Assembly (NCBI RefSeq): GCF_042466115.1
Contig: NZ_JAXHBQ010000001.1
Location: 2,170,001-2,234,000, forward strand
Length of the DNA: 64,000 nucleotides
DNA from: SW4 sp042466115
GTDB lineage: Bacteria > Pseudomonadota > Alphaproteobacteria > Rhodobacterales > Rhodobacteraceae
Direction of reading: 5' to 3'
Of the stretch, positions 9,601 to 18,093 are shown in pieces (the first letter of the stretch is position 1; the number at the start of each line of letters is the position of its first letter). The notes beneath the pieces are model-generated. The model had not been told where the DNA came from and did not search any database. It saw nothing but the letters and a program-made list of their open reading frames with translations. The translations under genes were made by a program, and so were the position numbers.

Positions 9601-12053
9601 AAGGCGAAAACCTGATCCCGCTGCCCGTCACCGAAGAATGGGGCGCAGGCGCCTATGTGACGGCCAGCGTGATCCGCCCGATGGATGTCGCCGCCGGGCG
9701 CAACCCGGCGCGCGCACTGGGTCTGTCTTATGCGCCCGTCGATCCGGGCGATAAGGCGCTTGCCGTGTCACTGGACTGGAACGCCGATGTCGCCCCGCGC
9801 GGCCCAATGGATGTCAGTATTCAAGTTGATGGTGTCGCCGATGGTGAAACCGCATATGTGACGCTTGCCGCCGTTGATCTGGGTATCCTCAACCTGACAG
9901 GCTTCCAAAGCCCCGATCCCCAGGACCACTACTTTGGGCAACGCAAACTTGGCGTCGAATTGCGCGACATTTACGGGCGTTTGATTGACGGGATGAATGG
10001 TGCGATGGGATCGGTGCGTTCAGGCGGCGATGCGATGGCGCAGATGTCGATGCAATCCCCGCCACCGACCGAGGATCTGGTGACGTTTTTCGCCGGTCCC
10101 GTGACAGTCGGCGCGGACGGCACCGCCAATGTTTCGTTCGACCTGCCCGCATTCAACGGCACACTGCGCCTGATGGCGGTGGCGTGGTCGGGCAGCGGCG
10201 TTGGGCAAGCCGAGGCCGATGTGCTGGTGCGCGATCCGGTTGTCGTGACGGCCAGCGTGCCGCGTTTCCTTGCCCCCGGCGATCGCAGCCGCCTGTTGAT
10301 CGAAGTGGTGCACGCCGATGGCCCCGCTGGCGAAATGCAGCTTGGGCTGACCCAAACCGGCCTGCTTTTGGATGGGCAACTGTTGCCGGATACATTCATG
10401 CTTGCACCCGAAGGCAAGGCGACATTCTCGGTTCCCTTCACGGCGCAAGAGGTCGGCGATCACGGGTTCACTGTGCAACTGACAACCCCTGACGGGACCG
10501 TTCTAACGCGCGATCTGGTCATGCCCGTGCGCGCGCTTGATCCCGAAATCTCGCGGACATCGCGGTTTACCCTCGCGGCGGGGGATACGTTTACGTTCGA
10601 TGCCAATGTGTTCAACGGCCTGATGCCCCGCACTGGCAGCGCAACACTGTCAGTTGGCCCGCTTGCGCGTTTTGATGCGCCGGGACTGCTGCAAAGCCTT
10701 GATCGATATCCCTACGGCTGCACCGAACAGTTGACCTCGCGCGCGCTACCGCTGCTTTACTTTGATGACGTGGCCCAAGCCATGGGATTGGCAAATGCCG
10801 ATCAGGTCGCGCAGCGGATTGATCAGGCAATCACCGAAATCCTTGCCAATCAATCCGCAAACGGGGCGTTCGGGTTGTGGCGTCCTTCGTCCGGCGATCT
10901 GTGGCTTGATGCCTACGTTACAGATTTCCTAAGCCGTGCACGGGCGCGTGGGCATGCGGTGTCTGATCGCGCGTTCCAGTCGGCAATGGATAACCTGCTC
11001 AACCGCGTCAACTATGCCCCCGACTTTGAAACCGGCGGCGAAGACATTGCCTATGCATTGATGGTTCTGGCCCGCGAAGGGGCGGCAGCGGTCGGCGATC
11101 TGCGCTATTTTGCAGACGAACGGGCAACCGCGTTTTCCACCCCGTTGGGCGCGGCGCAACTGGGCGCGGCGCTCGCCTTCTATGGTGATCAGACACGTGC
11201 GGACCGGATGTTCGCGCAGGCTTCGGCGCAGATCACACGCCGGATCAACGAGGTTGAAACGCCACTTTGGCGCATTGATTACGGCACCTATCTGCGTGAC
11301 AGCGCGGCCGTTCTGACCCTCGCGGTCGAGGCCGGATCCAACGCCGTTGATCGTGACATGCTGGCCCGCCATATCGCGCGGCCCGGCGAATACGTTTCGA
11401 CCCAGGAAGCCACCTGGAGCCTGATGGCCGCCAACGCACTGATTGACGATCTGCGCGAGACAGGCATCATGATCAACGGTGAAATTCCCGATGGCCCATT
11501 GGTGCGCGTCCTGAGCGACGATGTGACGGTGCAGCCAGTCAAGGTGGCCAACACCGGAACGGGTGAAACCGAACTGACCGTCACGACTTTTGGTGTGCCC
11601 GATGGCAACGAACCCGCAGGCGGGAACGGTTATGCCATCACACGGGAATACTACACGATGGAAGGCGCGCCGGCTGATCCTGCCGCTGTCACGGTTGGCA
11701 CCCGATTGGTAACTGTGATCACCGTCGCGCCATTCGGGCGGCGCGAGGCGCGGCTGATCGTCAATGATCCGCTTCCCGCAGGTTTTGAGATTGACAACCC
11801 CAACCTGCTGCAAGGCGGCGATATCCGCGCGCTTGAATGGCTTGATCCCGTCCGCGGGGAAAACGCCGAATTCCGTTCCGAACGGTTTATCGCCGCCGTC
11901 AATTGGCGTTCGGATCAGGCGTTCCGCCTTGCCTATGTCGTGCGCGCCGTGTCTCCGGGGGCTTTCCATCATCCCGCCGCCAGCGTCGAGGACATGTATC
12001 GCCCACAATACCGCGCCCGCACCGACACAGGGCGGATCGTGATCAGCCAATGA
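6627..12053 (+). CDS. yfhM: Alpha-2-macroglobulin family protein with PAN domain and thioester
   Basis: A 1808-residue secreted bacterial alpha-2-macroglobulin, thought to trap proteases in the periplasm next to peptidoglycan synthesis. A signal peptide ends near residue 19 (FATTAFA). A cysteine-rich PAN/apple-type module follows (residues about 25-105), then tandem MG-type beta domains. The thioester motif GCTEQ has its Cys at residue 1365 and is followed by the alpha-helical thioester domain. The intact CxEQ motif implies covalent trapping. The ATG at 6627 follows AAGGGAGA and opens on the signal peptide; an in-frame ATG at 6570 is less likely. The stop codon overlaps the pbpC start (ATGA), the classic yfhM-pbpC pair. 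Confidence 0.94.
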   Translation: MRAFFAAIIFGLFATTAFAQDIVPDRRAAISQNVDFYGSDLANIFDTTLDACQAACLANSQCRAFTFNQRSGACFPKGDVTQVEPYDGAISARIYLTNPAVLAQAQARISDLSFLNSGDLNAARSLAVQMGRFHSSDEYSATDLLNAARVRDQSNDRLAALKFTGAALAITDASDLWLEYSRRARVVTSGDSGEQRTLRARALPATINGYLRALSVPEQAAALLDLADALEDADRGRTSINALRLSNTIQPRRDTQAKLERAIGLFGFRVADTEVESDSATPRICATFNEPLVRAGVDYAPYVQLPDSALTVEAEDNQICIDGVTHGTRYRVVMRAGLPAASGETLINPVELSFYVRDRTPGARFTGRAYVLPRTGEAALPIETVNTDELDLTLRRVSDRNIIRSIQDGYFARPLYPYQEGTFADQVAEEIWQGTAIVANDLNRDMTTRLPMDEAIAGQPAGVYVLSAAIPGADPYEAPAATQWFVLSDLGIATMLGNDGLTVMVRGLGDATARGDATVTLLSRANAVLGTAQTNGEGVAQFAAGLTRGTGSSAPALVTVEQGDDMAFLSLTDPAFDLSDRGVEGREPSPPMDVFLATDRGAYRAGEVIHVTALMRDATTQALPNVPLTAILSRPDGVEYSRIASVDDLAGGHVFALPVAGSAPRGTWRIDLKADVDAPALATRSVLVEDFLPERIDFDLALPDTLRQGDSPPLTISARYLFGPPAGDLPIEGEALLRAAQSIDGFEGYAFGRYDDPVNARLTSLSAGRTAADGAAQVMIDMPDVNAAGRPLELRVTTRISEGSGRPVERQITAPVLPESAMIGIKPLFDGVIEENSEARFAVIGLSPDLTAEPMQVQWTVNRVRTRYQWYQIGGNWNWDPVTTRTRIATGEAMLGDTPTDISASVEWGRYEVVVERLDGEYVASSTDFYAGWYAPADAGTTPDLLEASLDAASYAIGDTASFRIVPRYAGTAVVTVMSDRVIAMKTVQVTEGENLIPLPVTEEWGAGAYVTASVIRPMDVAAGRNPARALGLSYAPVDPGDKALAVSLDWNADVAPRGPMDVSIQVDGVADGETAYVTLAAVDLGILNLTGFQSPDPQDHYFGQRKLGVELRDIYGRLIDGMNGAMGSVRSGGDAMAQMSMQSPPPTEDLVTFFAGPVTVGADGTANVSFDLPAFNGTLRLMAVAWSGSGVGQAEADVLVRDPVVVTASVPRFLAPGDRSRLLIEVVHADGPAGEMQLGLTQTGLLLDGQLLPDTFMLAPEGKATFSVPFTAQEVGDHGFTVQLTTPDGTVLTRDLVMPVRALDPEISRTSRFTLAAGDTFTFDANVFNGLMPRTGSATLSVGPLARFDAPGLLQSLDRYPYGCTEQLTSRALPLLYFDDVAQAMGLANADQVAQRIDQAITEILANQSANGAFGLWRPSSGDLWLDAYVTDFLSRARARGHAVSDRAFQSAMDNLLNRVNYAPDFETGGEDIAYALMVLAREGAAAVGDLRYFADERATAFSTPLGAAQLGAALAFYGDQTRADRMFAQASAQITRRINEVETPLWRIDYGTYLRDSAAVLTLAVEAGSNAVDRDMLARHIARPGEYVSTQEATWSLMAANALIDDLRETGIMINGEIPDGPLVRVLSDDVTVQPVKVANTGTGETELTVTTFGVPDGNEPAGGNGYAITREYYTMEGAPADPAAVTVGTRLVTVITVAPFGRREARLIVNDPLPAGFEIDNPNLLQGGDIRALEWLDPVRGENAEFRSERFIAAVNWRSDQAFRLAYVVRAVSPGAFHHPAASVEDMYRPQYRARTDTGRIVISQ

Positions 12054-14086
12054 CGCGGCTTGCCCATTGCCTTGTTGCTGTGGCCTTGGCGATGGGCATT
12101 TCTGCCGGAACGCTTGATCAATTGCGCGCATGGGTGGCCGCGACTGATCTGCCACCGCTTGCCATCGACACCGCGGTCGAGGTGCTGGACCGCAACGGCG
12201 ATTTGTTGCGCGCCTATACGGTTGCGGACGGGCGTTGGCGGATGGCTGTGACGTTGGAGGGGGTCGACCGAAACTATGTCGCGGCCCTGATCGCCTACGA
12301 GGACAAGCGGTTTTACGACCACGGTGGCGTCGATCTGATCGCGATGTCGCGGGCCTTTGGGCAAGCGTTGTGGAACAGGGGCGTCGTGTCTGGTGGATCA
12401 ACACTGACGATGCAGGTCGCGCGACTGCTTGAGGACGGCAGCACCGGCACCCTGTCCGGAAAGCTGCGCCAGATCCGTGTGGCATGGGCGCTTGAAGCGC
12501 GATTTAGCAAGGATGAAATCCTGACGCTTTATCTGAACCGCGCGCCTTTTGGTGGCAACATCGAAGGGGTGCGCGCAGCGTCTTATGCATGGCTTGGCAA
12601 ACCGCCCACGCGGCTGACACCCGCCGAAGCCGCCTTGATGGTTGCTTTGCCGCAATCGCCCGAACGGCGCAGGCCAGATCGCAACCCGCTCGCTGCCAAC
12701 GCCGCGCGTGATCAGGTTTTGACGCGCGTCGCGGACGCGCTGGGCATGGATCAAAGCACGTTGATCGCTGCCAAAACAGAGTCTATTTCGGCCCAACGCG
12801 TCGATTTTCCCGCGTTCGCGCCGCATCTTGCTGACCGAGTCCTCGCGGATAGTCCAACCGCATCACGCCATCAATTGACGATTGACCGCGCGCTTCAGAT
12901 CCAGATCGAAGCGCTTGCGCAAACGACAGTCGCGCCCTTGGGCGACAGGATCCAGATCGCGGTCCTCGTCGGTGATCATCAAAGCGGTGAAATCCTTGCT
13001 TCGGTCGGGTCAGCCGGCTTTCAGGCCGATCAGCGCCAAGGTTTTGTCGATATGACACAGGCTCTGCGCTCGCCCGGATCGACGCTCAAGCCGTTGATTT
13101 ATGGTCTCGCATTTGATCAGGGCATGGCCCACCCCGAAACGTTGATCGCCGACCAACCTGTCAGCTTTGACGGCTATGCGCCGCAAAACTTTGACGGGCA
13201 ATTTCGCGGTGATGTGCGGGTCCGCGATGCCTTGCAGATGTCGCTGAACATTCCCGTTGTCAGCATCCTTGACGCGATGGGGCCACAGCACCTGATTGCG
13301 GGGCTGCGCCGCGCTGGTGTGCAGCCCGAAGTGCCCGGTGGACGCGCTGGGTTGGCTGTGGGTCTGGGGGGTGTTGGCGTGACATTGCAAGACATTGTGC
13401 AGCTTTATGCCGGTATCGCCAACGGAGGAGAAGCGGTCGATTTGCGCTGGAACAGAGACGAAATCGACCAACAATCAGGCCAAACAATCCTTGGCAATGT
13501 GGCGGCCTGGCAGGTCGCGGACATCCTGCTGGAAACACCGCGCCCACGCGGCGTCATGGGGTCTGGCGTTGCCTTTAAGACGGGCACATCTTATGGCCAC
13601 CGCGATGCTTGGGCGGTCGGGTTTGACGGGCGGCATGTGGTTGGTGTCTGGATGGGGCGGCCCGATGGCACGCCCGTGCCCGGTGCCTTTGGTGGCGATC
13701 TTGCCGCACCCGTCCTTTTCGCCACCTTCGAGCGGTTGAAATCACGGATCGACCCGATCGCCCCGCCGCCACCTGCCACACTGCTGGTCAGCAACGCACA
13801 GCTTCCCCTGCCATTGCAGCGCTTTCGCCCTCGCGGGCAGATTATCGCGGCAACAGGCGGCCCGCAGATCGTGTTTCCACCTGACGGCGCGATCATAGAC
13901 GGCACGCAAATCATCGGGCGGATCAGCGATGGTCACGCGCCCTTCACGTGGCTGGCCAATGGCGCGCCCGTGGCAACAACGCAGACCCGCCAGCTTGACC
14001 TGACGGGCTTGGGTGCCGGGTTTTCGTCGCTCACGGTGATCGACGCGCAGGGGCTGAACGCGCGCGCCGTGTTTGAACTGCGCTAG
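12050..14086 (+). CDS. pbpC: Penicillin-binding protein 1C
   Basis: A 678-residue bifunctional peptidoglycan synthase with an N-terminal membrane anchor. The GT51 glycosyltransferase domain shows AYEDKRFYDHGGVD and GGSTLTMQVAR. The transpeptidase domain has the SxxK nucleophile at Ser344 (STLK) and KTGTS at residue 510. A C-terminal BiPBP_C-like beta domain covers roughly the last 90 residues. The start ATG at 12050 overlaps the macroglobulin stop by 4 bp, implying translational coupling, and family homology begins there. Its own stop TAG interleaves with that of the convergent thiolase gene in CTAG at 14083-14086. Confidence 0.96.
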   Translation: MTRLAHCLVAVALAMGISAGTLDQLRAWVAATDLPPLAIDTAVEVLDRNGDLLRAYTVADGRWRMAVTLEGVDRNYVAALIAYEDKRFYDHGGVDLIAMSRAFGQALWNRGVVSGGSTLTMQVARLLEDGSTGTLSGKLRQIRVAWALEARFSKDEILTLYLNRAPFGGNIEGVRAASYAWLGKPPTRLTPAEAALMVALPQSPERRRPDRNPLAANAARDQVLTRVADALGMDQSTLIAAKTESISAQRVDFPAFAPHLADRVLADSPTASRHQLTIDRALQIQIEALAQTTVAPLGDRIQIAVLVGDHQSGEILASVGSAGFQADQRQGFVDMTQALRSPGSTLKPLIYGLAFDQGMAHPETLIADQPVSFDGYAPQNFDGQFRGDVRVRDALQMSLNIPVVSILDAMGPQHLIAGLRRAGVQPEVPGGRAGLAVGLGGVGVTLQDIVQLYAGIANGGEAVDLRWNRDEIDQQSGQTILGNVAAWQVADILLETPRPRGVMGSGVAFKTGTSYGHRDAWAVGFDGRHVVGVWMGRPDGTPVPGAFGGDLAAPVLFATFERLKSRIDPIAPPPPATLLVSNAQLPLPLQRFRPRGQIIAATGGPQIVFPPDGAIIDGTQIIGRISDGHAPFTWLANGAPVATTQTRQLDLTGLGAGFSSLTVIDAQGLNARAVFELR

Positions 14087-15258
14087 AAGCGTTCGATCGC
14101 CAGCGCGATACCCTGCCCGCCACCGATGCACATGGTGATCAGCGCGCGCTTTCCCTTGATCCGCTCAAGTTCATACATTGCCTTGACCGTGATAATCGCA
14201 CCTGTCGCCCCAACGGGATGGCCAAGCGCAATCGCGCCGCCATTCGGGTTCACGCGTTGGGGATCAAGCCCAAGTTCCTGCGTCACAGCGAGGGCTTGCG
14301 CGGCAAATGCCTCGTTTGATTCGATCACGTCGAAGTCATCCGGCCCAAGCCCCGTCTTGGCGAACAAACTCTGCACCGCGGGGACGGGCCCGATACCCAT
14401 AACCTCGGGGCGCACACCTGCGTGACTGTAGCCCAAGACGCGGAACTTAGGCTCTAACCCGGCCTGAATCGCGGAATCGAGCCGCGCAAGCACTATCGCA
14501 CCCGCGCCATCATTGATGCCCGAAGCATTGCCCGCCGTGACGGTTCCATCCTTTTGAAATGCGGGGCGCAGGTTGGCCAATCCATCAAGGGTCGTCGCCT
14601 TCGGGTGTTCGTCACGGTCAAAGGTAATCTCTTCGCGGCGTTTCCTGACCATGACGGGCACGACCTGACTGTCGAAATGACCGGCCGCGATTGCGCCCGC
14701 CGCCCGCTGCTGACTTTCCAGCGCAAATTCATCCTGTGCGGCACGGCTGATCCCGTGTTCTGCGGCAACGTTTTCCGCAGTGACACCCATATGCCCCGTC
14801 CCGAACGGGCAATTCAACGCACCCAGCATCATGTCGCGCATGGCGATATCGCCCATCTTGGCACCCCAGCGAACGTCCGAATTGATAAAGGGTGACCGGC
14901 TCATGCACTCGGCACCGCCAGCAAGCCCGAATTCGGCGTCACCCAGCATCAGCGCTTGCACGACCGACGCGATTGCCTGCACGCCTGATCCGCAAAGCCG
15001 GTTCACATTCATCGCAGGAACACTGTCGGGCACGCCTGCATCCATGGCCGCAACGCGCGACAGATACATATCACGCGGTTCGGTGTTGATAACATGGCCG
15101 TAGGCGACATCGCCGATCTGGTCGGCCCTGACACCCGCCCGTTGCAGTGCTGCCTTGGCGACTGTGGCCCCCAAGTCAATTGGTGGCGTTCCGGCCAAGG
15201 CACCCCCAAAGGTGCCAATCGCGGTGCGCGCGCCACCCAAGATCACGATTTCAGACAT
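14083..15258 (-). CDS. Acetyl-CoA C-acetyltransferase (thiolase)
   Basis: A 391-residue thiolase joining or cleaving acetoacetyl-CoA. The start motif IVILGGARTAIGTFGGAL, the nucleophilic Cys89 in NRLCGSG, GHPVGATGA with the catalytic His, and the C-terminal CIGGGQG with the second catalytic Cys are all visible. The frame stays open far upstream to 16140, but that part is antisense to kbl and has no thiolase homology, so the ATG at 15258 is used. No phaB or other polyhydroxybutyrate gene is adjacent, so whether it serves storage, beta-oxidation or ketone use is open. It is divergent from kbl. Confidence 0.93.
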   Translation of the reverse strand: MSEIVILGGARTAIGTFGGALAGTPPIDLGATVAKAALQRAGVRADQIGDVAYGHVINTEPRDMYLSRVAAMDAGVPDSVPAMNVNRLCGSGVQAIASVVQALMLGDAEFGLAGGAECMSRSPFINSDVRWGAKMGDIAMRDMMLGALNCPFGTGHMGVTAENVAAEHGISRAAQDEFALESQQRAAGAIAAGHFDSQVVPVMVRKRREEITFDRDEHPKATTLDGLANLRPAFQKDGTVTAGNASGINDGAGAIVLARLDSAIQAGLEPKFRVLGYSHAGVRPEVMGIGPVPAVQSLFAKTGLGPDDFDVIESNEAFAAQALAVTQELGLDPQRVNPNGGAIALGHPVGATGAIITVKAMYELERIKGKRALITMCIGGGQGIALAIERF

Positions 15259-15354
15259 GTCAGCCCTTTCCGGTTTCCTGCTTGACCTCATCCTAAAAAA
15301 CGCGCGGTGTGATGCCCAGCAGAACGTGCCGTAACTTGGATAAAGGATAACGCC

Positions 15355-16539
15355 ATGACCGCCTTTCTGGACAGCATCACGACCCGTTTGGACGAGATTC
15401 GCGCGGACGGGCTGTGGAAAACCGAACGCCCGATAACCACAGCCCAAGGCACGCATATCGCCGTGGACGGACGCAAGCTGATCAATCTTTGCGCCAATAA
15501 CTATCTTGGGTTGGCCAATCACCCCGCGCTTGTGGCTGCGGCCAGGGATGCAATGGATACACACGGGTTTGGCATGGCATCGGTGCGGTTCATTTGCGGA
15601 ACGCAAGACCTGCATCGCCAGCTTGAACAGCGTCTTGCCACGTTTCTGGGGCATGACGACAGCATCCTGTTCGCTGCATGTTTTGACGCGAATGGCGCAG
15701 TGTTCGAGACACTTTTGACAGATCAGGATGCGGTGATTTCCGACGCTTTGAACCATGCGTCCATCATTGACGGCATCCGGCTTAGCAAGGCCAAGCGCTA
15801 TCGCTATGCGACCTCGGATATGGATGATCTTGAGGCGCAGTTGCGTGCGGCCCGTGCCGCTGGTGCACAGCAAATCATGATCGCAACGGACGGTGTGTTT
15901 TCGATGGACGGCACCCTCGCGAAATTGCCCGAGATTCGCGCGCTTGCCGACACGTATGACGCTGTTCTGATGGTCGACGACTGTCACGCGACCGGATTTA
16001 TCGGGCCGAAAGGGGCGGGAACGCCCACGCATTTTGGCATTACGGCTGATGTGGTGACGGGCACATTGGGCAAGGCGCTGGGTGGGGCGATTGGCGGCTA
16101 TATTGCCGGTCCTCAGCCAGTGGTCGACCTGTTGCGCCAACGCGCGCGTCCCTATCTGTTTTCAAATGCGTTGCCGCCTTCAGTGGTTGCGGCCGGAATC
16201 GCCGTTCTAGATCTGGTCGAAAACGGTGATGATCTGCGCGGGCAGCTGTTTGACAATGCAGCGTTCTGGCGCGCGGGGTTAACTGACGCGGGCTTTGATC
16301 TGTTGCCTGGCGAGCATCCGATCATTCCGGTGATGACCTATGATGCCCGCAAGGCACAGGCCTTGGCGGCGCAACTGTTCGATCTTGGCGTCTATGTGTC
16401 GGGCTTTTTCTTTCCTGTCGTGCCGAAAGGGCAGGCGCGCATCCGCACGCAGATGAATGCCGCCCTGACCCACACCGATCTTGAACAGGCGCTGGCGGCC
16501 TTTGTGCAGGCTGGCAAAGCTACGGGAGTGATCTCATGA
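15355..16539 (+). CDS. kbl: Glycine C-acetyltransferase (2-amino-3-ketobutyrate CoA ligase)
   Basis: A 394-residue PLP enzyme of the alpha-oxoamine synthase family. It converts 2-amino-3-ketobutyrate and CoA to glycine and acetyl-CoA, the second step of threonine degradation. The Kbl signature NLCANNYLGLANHP is at residues 43-56, FDANGAVFETLL near 112-123, DDCHATGFIGPKG near 206 and the PLP lysine in GTLGKALGG near 240. AAAGGA precedes the ATG. The stop overlaps the start of tdh by 4 bp, forming the standard kbl-tdh operon. Confidence 0.96.
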   Translation: MTAFLDSITTRLDEIRADGLWKTERPITTAQGTHIAVDGRKLINLCANNYLGLANHPALVAAARDAMDTHGFGMASVRFICGTQDLHRQLEQRLATFLGHDDSILFAACFDANGAVFETLLTDQDAVISDALNHASIIDGIRLSKAKRYRYATSDMDDLEAQLRAARAAGAQQIMIATDGVFSMDGTLAKLPEIRALADTYDAVLMVDDCHATGFIGPKGAGTPTHFGITADVVTGTLGKALGGAIGGYIAGPQPVVDLLRQRARPYLFSNALPPSVVAAGIAVLDLVENGDDLRGQLFDNAAFWRAGLTDAGFDLLPGEHPIIPVMTYDARKAQALAAQLFDLGVYVSGFFFPVVPKGQARIRTQMNAALTHTDLEQALAAFVQAGKATGVIS

Positions 16540-17574
16540 GCAATCAGATGAAAGCGCTGGTCAAGGCCAAGCCCGAAGTGGGCCTTTGGATGGAGCGCGC
16601 ACCTGTGCCGGAAATCGGCCCCGAAGACGTACTGATCCGCATCAAAAAAACCGGCATTTGCGGCACTGATATCCACATATGGAACTGGGATGACTGGGCC
16701 GCGCATACGGTGCCCGTGCCAATGATCACCGGCCACGAATTCGCCGGTGAAATCGTCGAGATCGGGCGGGACGTCAAGGATCTGGAAATTGGCCAACGTT
16801 GTTCTGGCGAAGGGCATCTGATTGGCAAAACCAGCCGCCAAAGCCGTGCAGGCAAGTTTCACCTTGATCCCGGAACGCGCGGAATTGGCGTGAACGAACA
16901 GGGGGCCTTTGCTGAATACCTTCGTTTGCCTGCGTTCAATGTTGTCCCGCTGCCCGATGCGATTGATGACGAGATTGGCGCGATCCTCGACCCGCTTGGC
17001 AATGCCGTGCATACCGCCTTGTCGTTTGATCTGATTGGTGAGGATGTGTTGATCACGGGCGCGGGTCCGATCGGGATCATGGCGGCGGCGGTTGCCCGCC
17101 ATGTTGGTGCGCGTCATGTGGTGATTACGGATGTGAAATCAGGACCGGCTTGATCTGGCAGCAACGGTCGCAGACGTGGTTCCGGTGAACGTTGCAACAC
17201 ACGATCTGGCTGAAACAGTGTCGAATCTAAAGATGAAACAGGGCTTTGACGTCGGGCTGGAAATGTCGGGAAACCAGCGTGCCCTTGATCAGATGGTCGA
17301 AAGCCTTGTGATGGGCGGGCGCATAGCATTGCTAGGTATTCCTCCGGGCAAAAGCCCCGTTGACTGGTCGCGTATCGTGTTCAAGGCGATCACGATCAAA
17401 GGGGTCTATGGCCGCGAGATTTTCGAGACCTGGTACAAAATGATTGCCATGCTTGAAAACGGTTTGGATGTGCGCCGGGTGATCACCCACCGCTTTCCGG
17501 TTGATAAATTTCAGGATGGATTTGCCGCGATGCTGTCAGGAAGCAGCGGCAAGGTCGTGCTTGACTGGACATAA
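16536..17574 (+). pseudogene. tdh: L-threonine 3-dehydrogenase, frameshifted
   Basis: The sequence codes for a full-length Tdh (NAD-dependent oxidation of L-threonine), but the frame breaks near codon 201. The first part (16536-17153) carries GICGTDIHIWNWDDWA, GHEFAGEIVEIG, NAVHTALSFD and the NAD-binding GAGPIGIMAA, then runs into a TGA. The second part resumes in another frame with GFDVGLEMSG, GGRIALLGIPPG and KGVYGREIFETWYKM to 17574. Removing one A from the AAA at 17136-17138 restores TDVNQDRLDLAATVADVVPVNV without gaps. So there is one extra base: either a recent inactivating mutation or a sequencing error. It is coupled to kbl by a 4-bp overlap. Confidence 0.9.
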
Positions 17575-17579
17575 GTGGC

Positions 17580-17602
17580 GGCGCGCCAGAAATCGGCGCG
17601 CC
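17580..17602. terminator. GGCGCGCC hairpin after tdh
   Basis: Two copies of the self-complementary GGCGCGCC (17580-17587 and 17595-17602) separated by seven bases can pair into an 8-bp GC-only stem just after the tdh stop codon. No T-run follows on the plus strand. It may end kbl-tdh transcription, or that of the small minus-strand gene that stops at 17610. Confidence 0.4.
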
Positions 17603-17609
17603 ATCCGCA

Positions 17610-17777
17610 TCATCGTAACCGACGGTTCCCAACGGTTGTGTCGCGCAGGTCGTCTTCACCGGTGATCAAGGTCCACAAGTGAAGCATTCCGATCGCTTCC
17701 TGTGTGCGGCGGCTTTCTTCTGGATGCGCTTCTTCAAGCTTCAACACCTTTACGCCGTCAATCATCATCGTTTTCAT
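17610..17777 (-). CDS. Small hypothetical protein (55 aa)
   Basis: A 55-residue soluble, charged product beginning MKTMMIDGVKVLKLEEAHPEE, with a helix-prone middle and a basic C-terminus. I recognise no family. In favour of a real gene: a GGTGAGAGA purine-rich stretch directly before the ATG at 17777, and its position in an otherwise gene-free 519-bp gap. It points back towards kbl-tdh and ends 35 bp from the tdh stop. Another in-frame start exists at 17795 but has a poorer ribosome site. Confidence 0.45.
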   Translation of the reverse strand: MKTMMIDGVKVLKLEEAHPEESRRTQEAIGMLHLWTLITGEDDLRDTTVGNRRLR

Positions 17778-17937
17778 TCTCTCACCCTTTGGCACAATAA
17801 CGCCCCCACGGATGAATTTGTCGCCAAGACCCTATCAAAAGGTAAATTGCCGACGCGCAAGAAAGCGGGATTCTTATCAAATGCTTCGGGCTTGACGGCG
17901 CGTCCCTGATCGCAAGACTGATCCAGTGGGGGAAATC

Positions 17938-18048
17938 ATGCGACAGATCGAAAATACCTTACGCTTTTTTCGGGTTACAGCGGTGACTTATGCCATCGCC
18001 ACGGTTCTGCCGGGCGCCGTCGTCGCGCTGGTCGGCATCTTTGCCTAG
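17938..18048 (+). CDS. Candidate 36-residue membrane peptide
   Basis: A short frame ATG(17938)-TAG(18048), preceded by GGGGGAAATC as a possible ribosome site. It encodes a basic N-terminus (MRQIENTLRFFR) followed by a single hydrophobic span of about 23 residues ending LVGIFA. The charge distribution and lone membrane segment are typical of small inner-membrane peptides. It lies 45 bp before the ABC ATPase on the same strand, so it may be the first gene of that operon. No family is recognised. Confidence 0.45.
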   Translation: MRQIENTLRFFRVTAVTYAIATVLPGAVVALVGIFA

Positions 18049-18093
18049 GGCGCTTTCGCTTGCCCCTCCGGCCCCGCTCTGGGATGAAGGGGC

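Noticed and set aside
10929..12485. Long minus-strand frame of 518 codons
   Set aside because: Antisense to the alpha-2-macroglobulin and pbpC genes, no ribosome site or domain.
15259..16140. N-terminal extension of the thiolase frame
   Set aside because: Antisense to kbl and outside the thiolase fold; the family start is at 15258.
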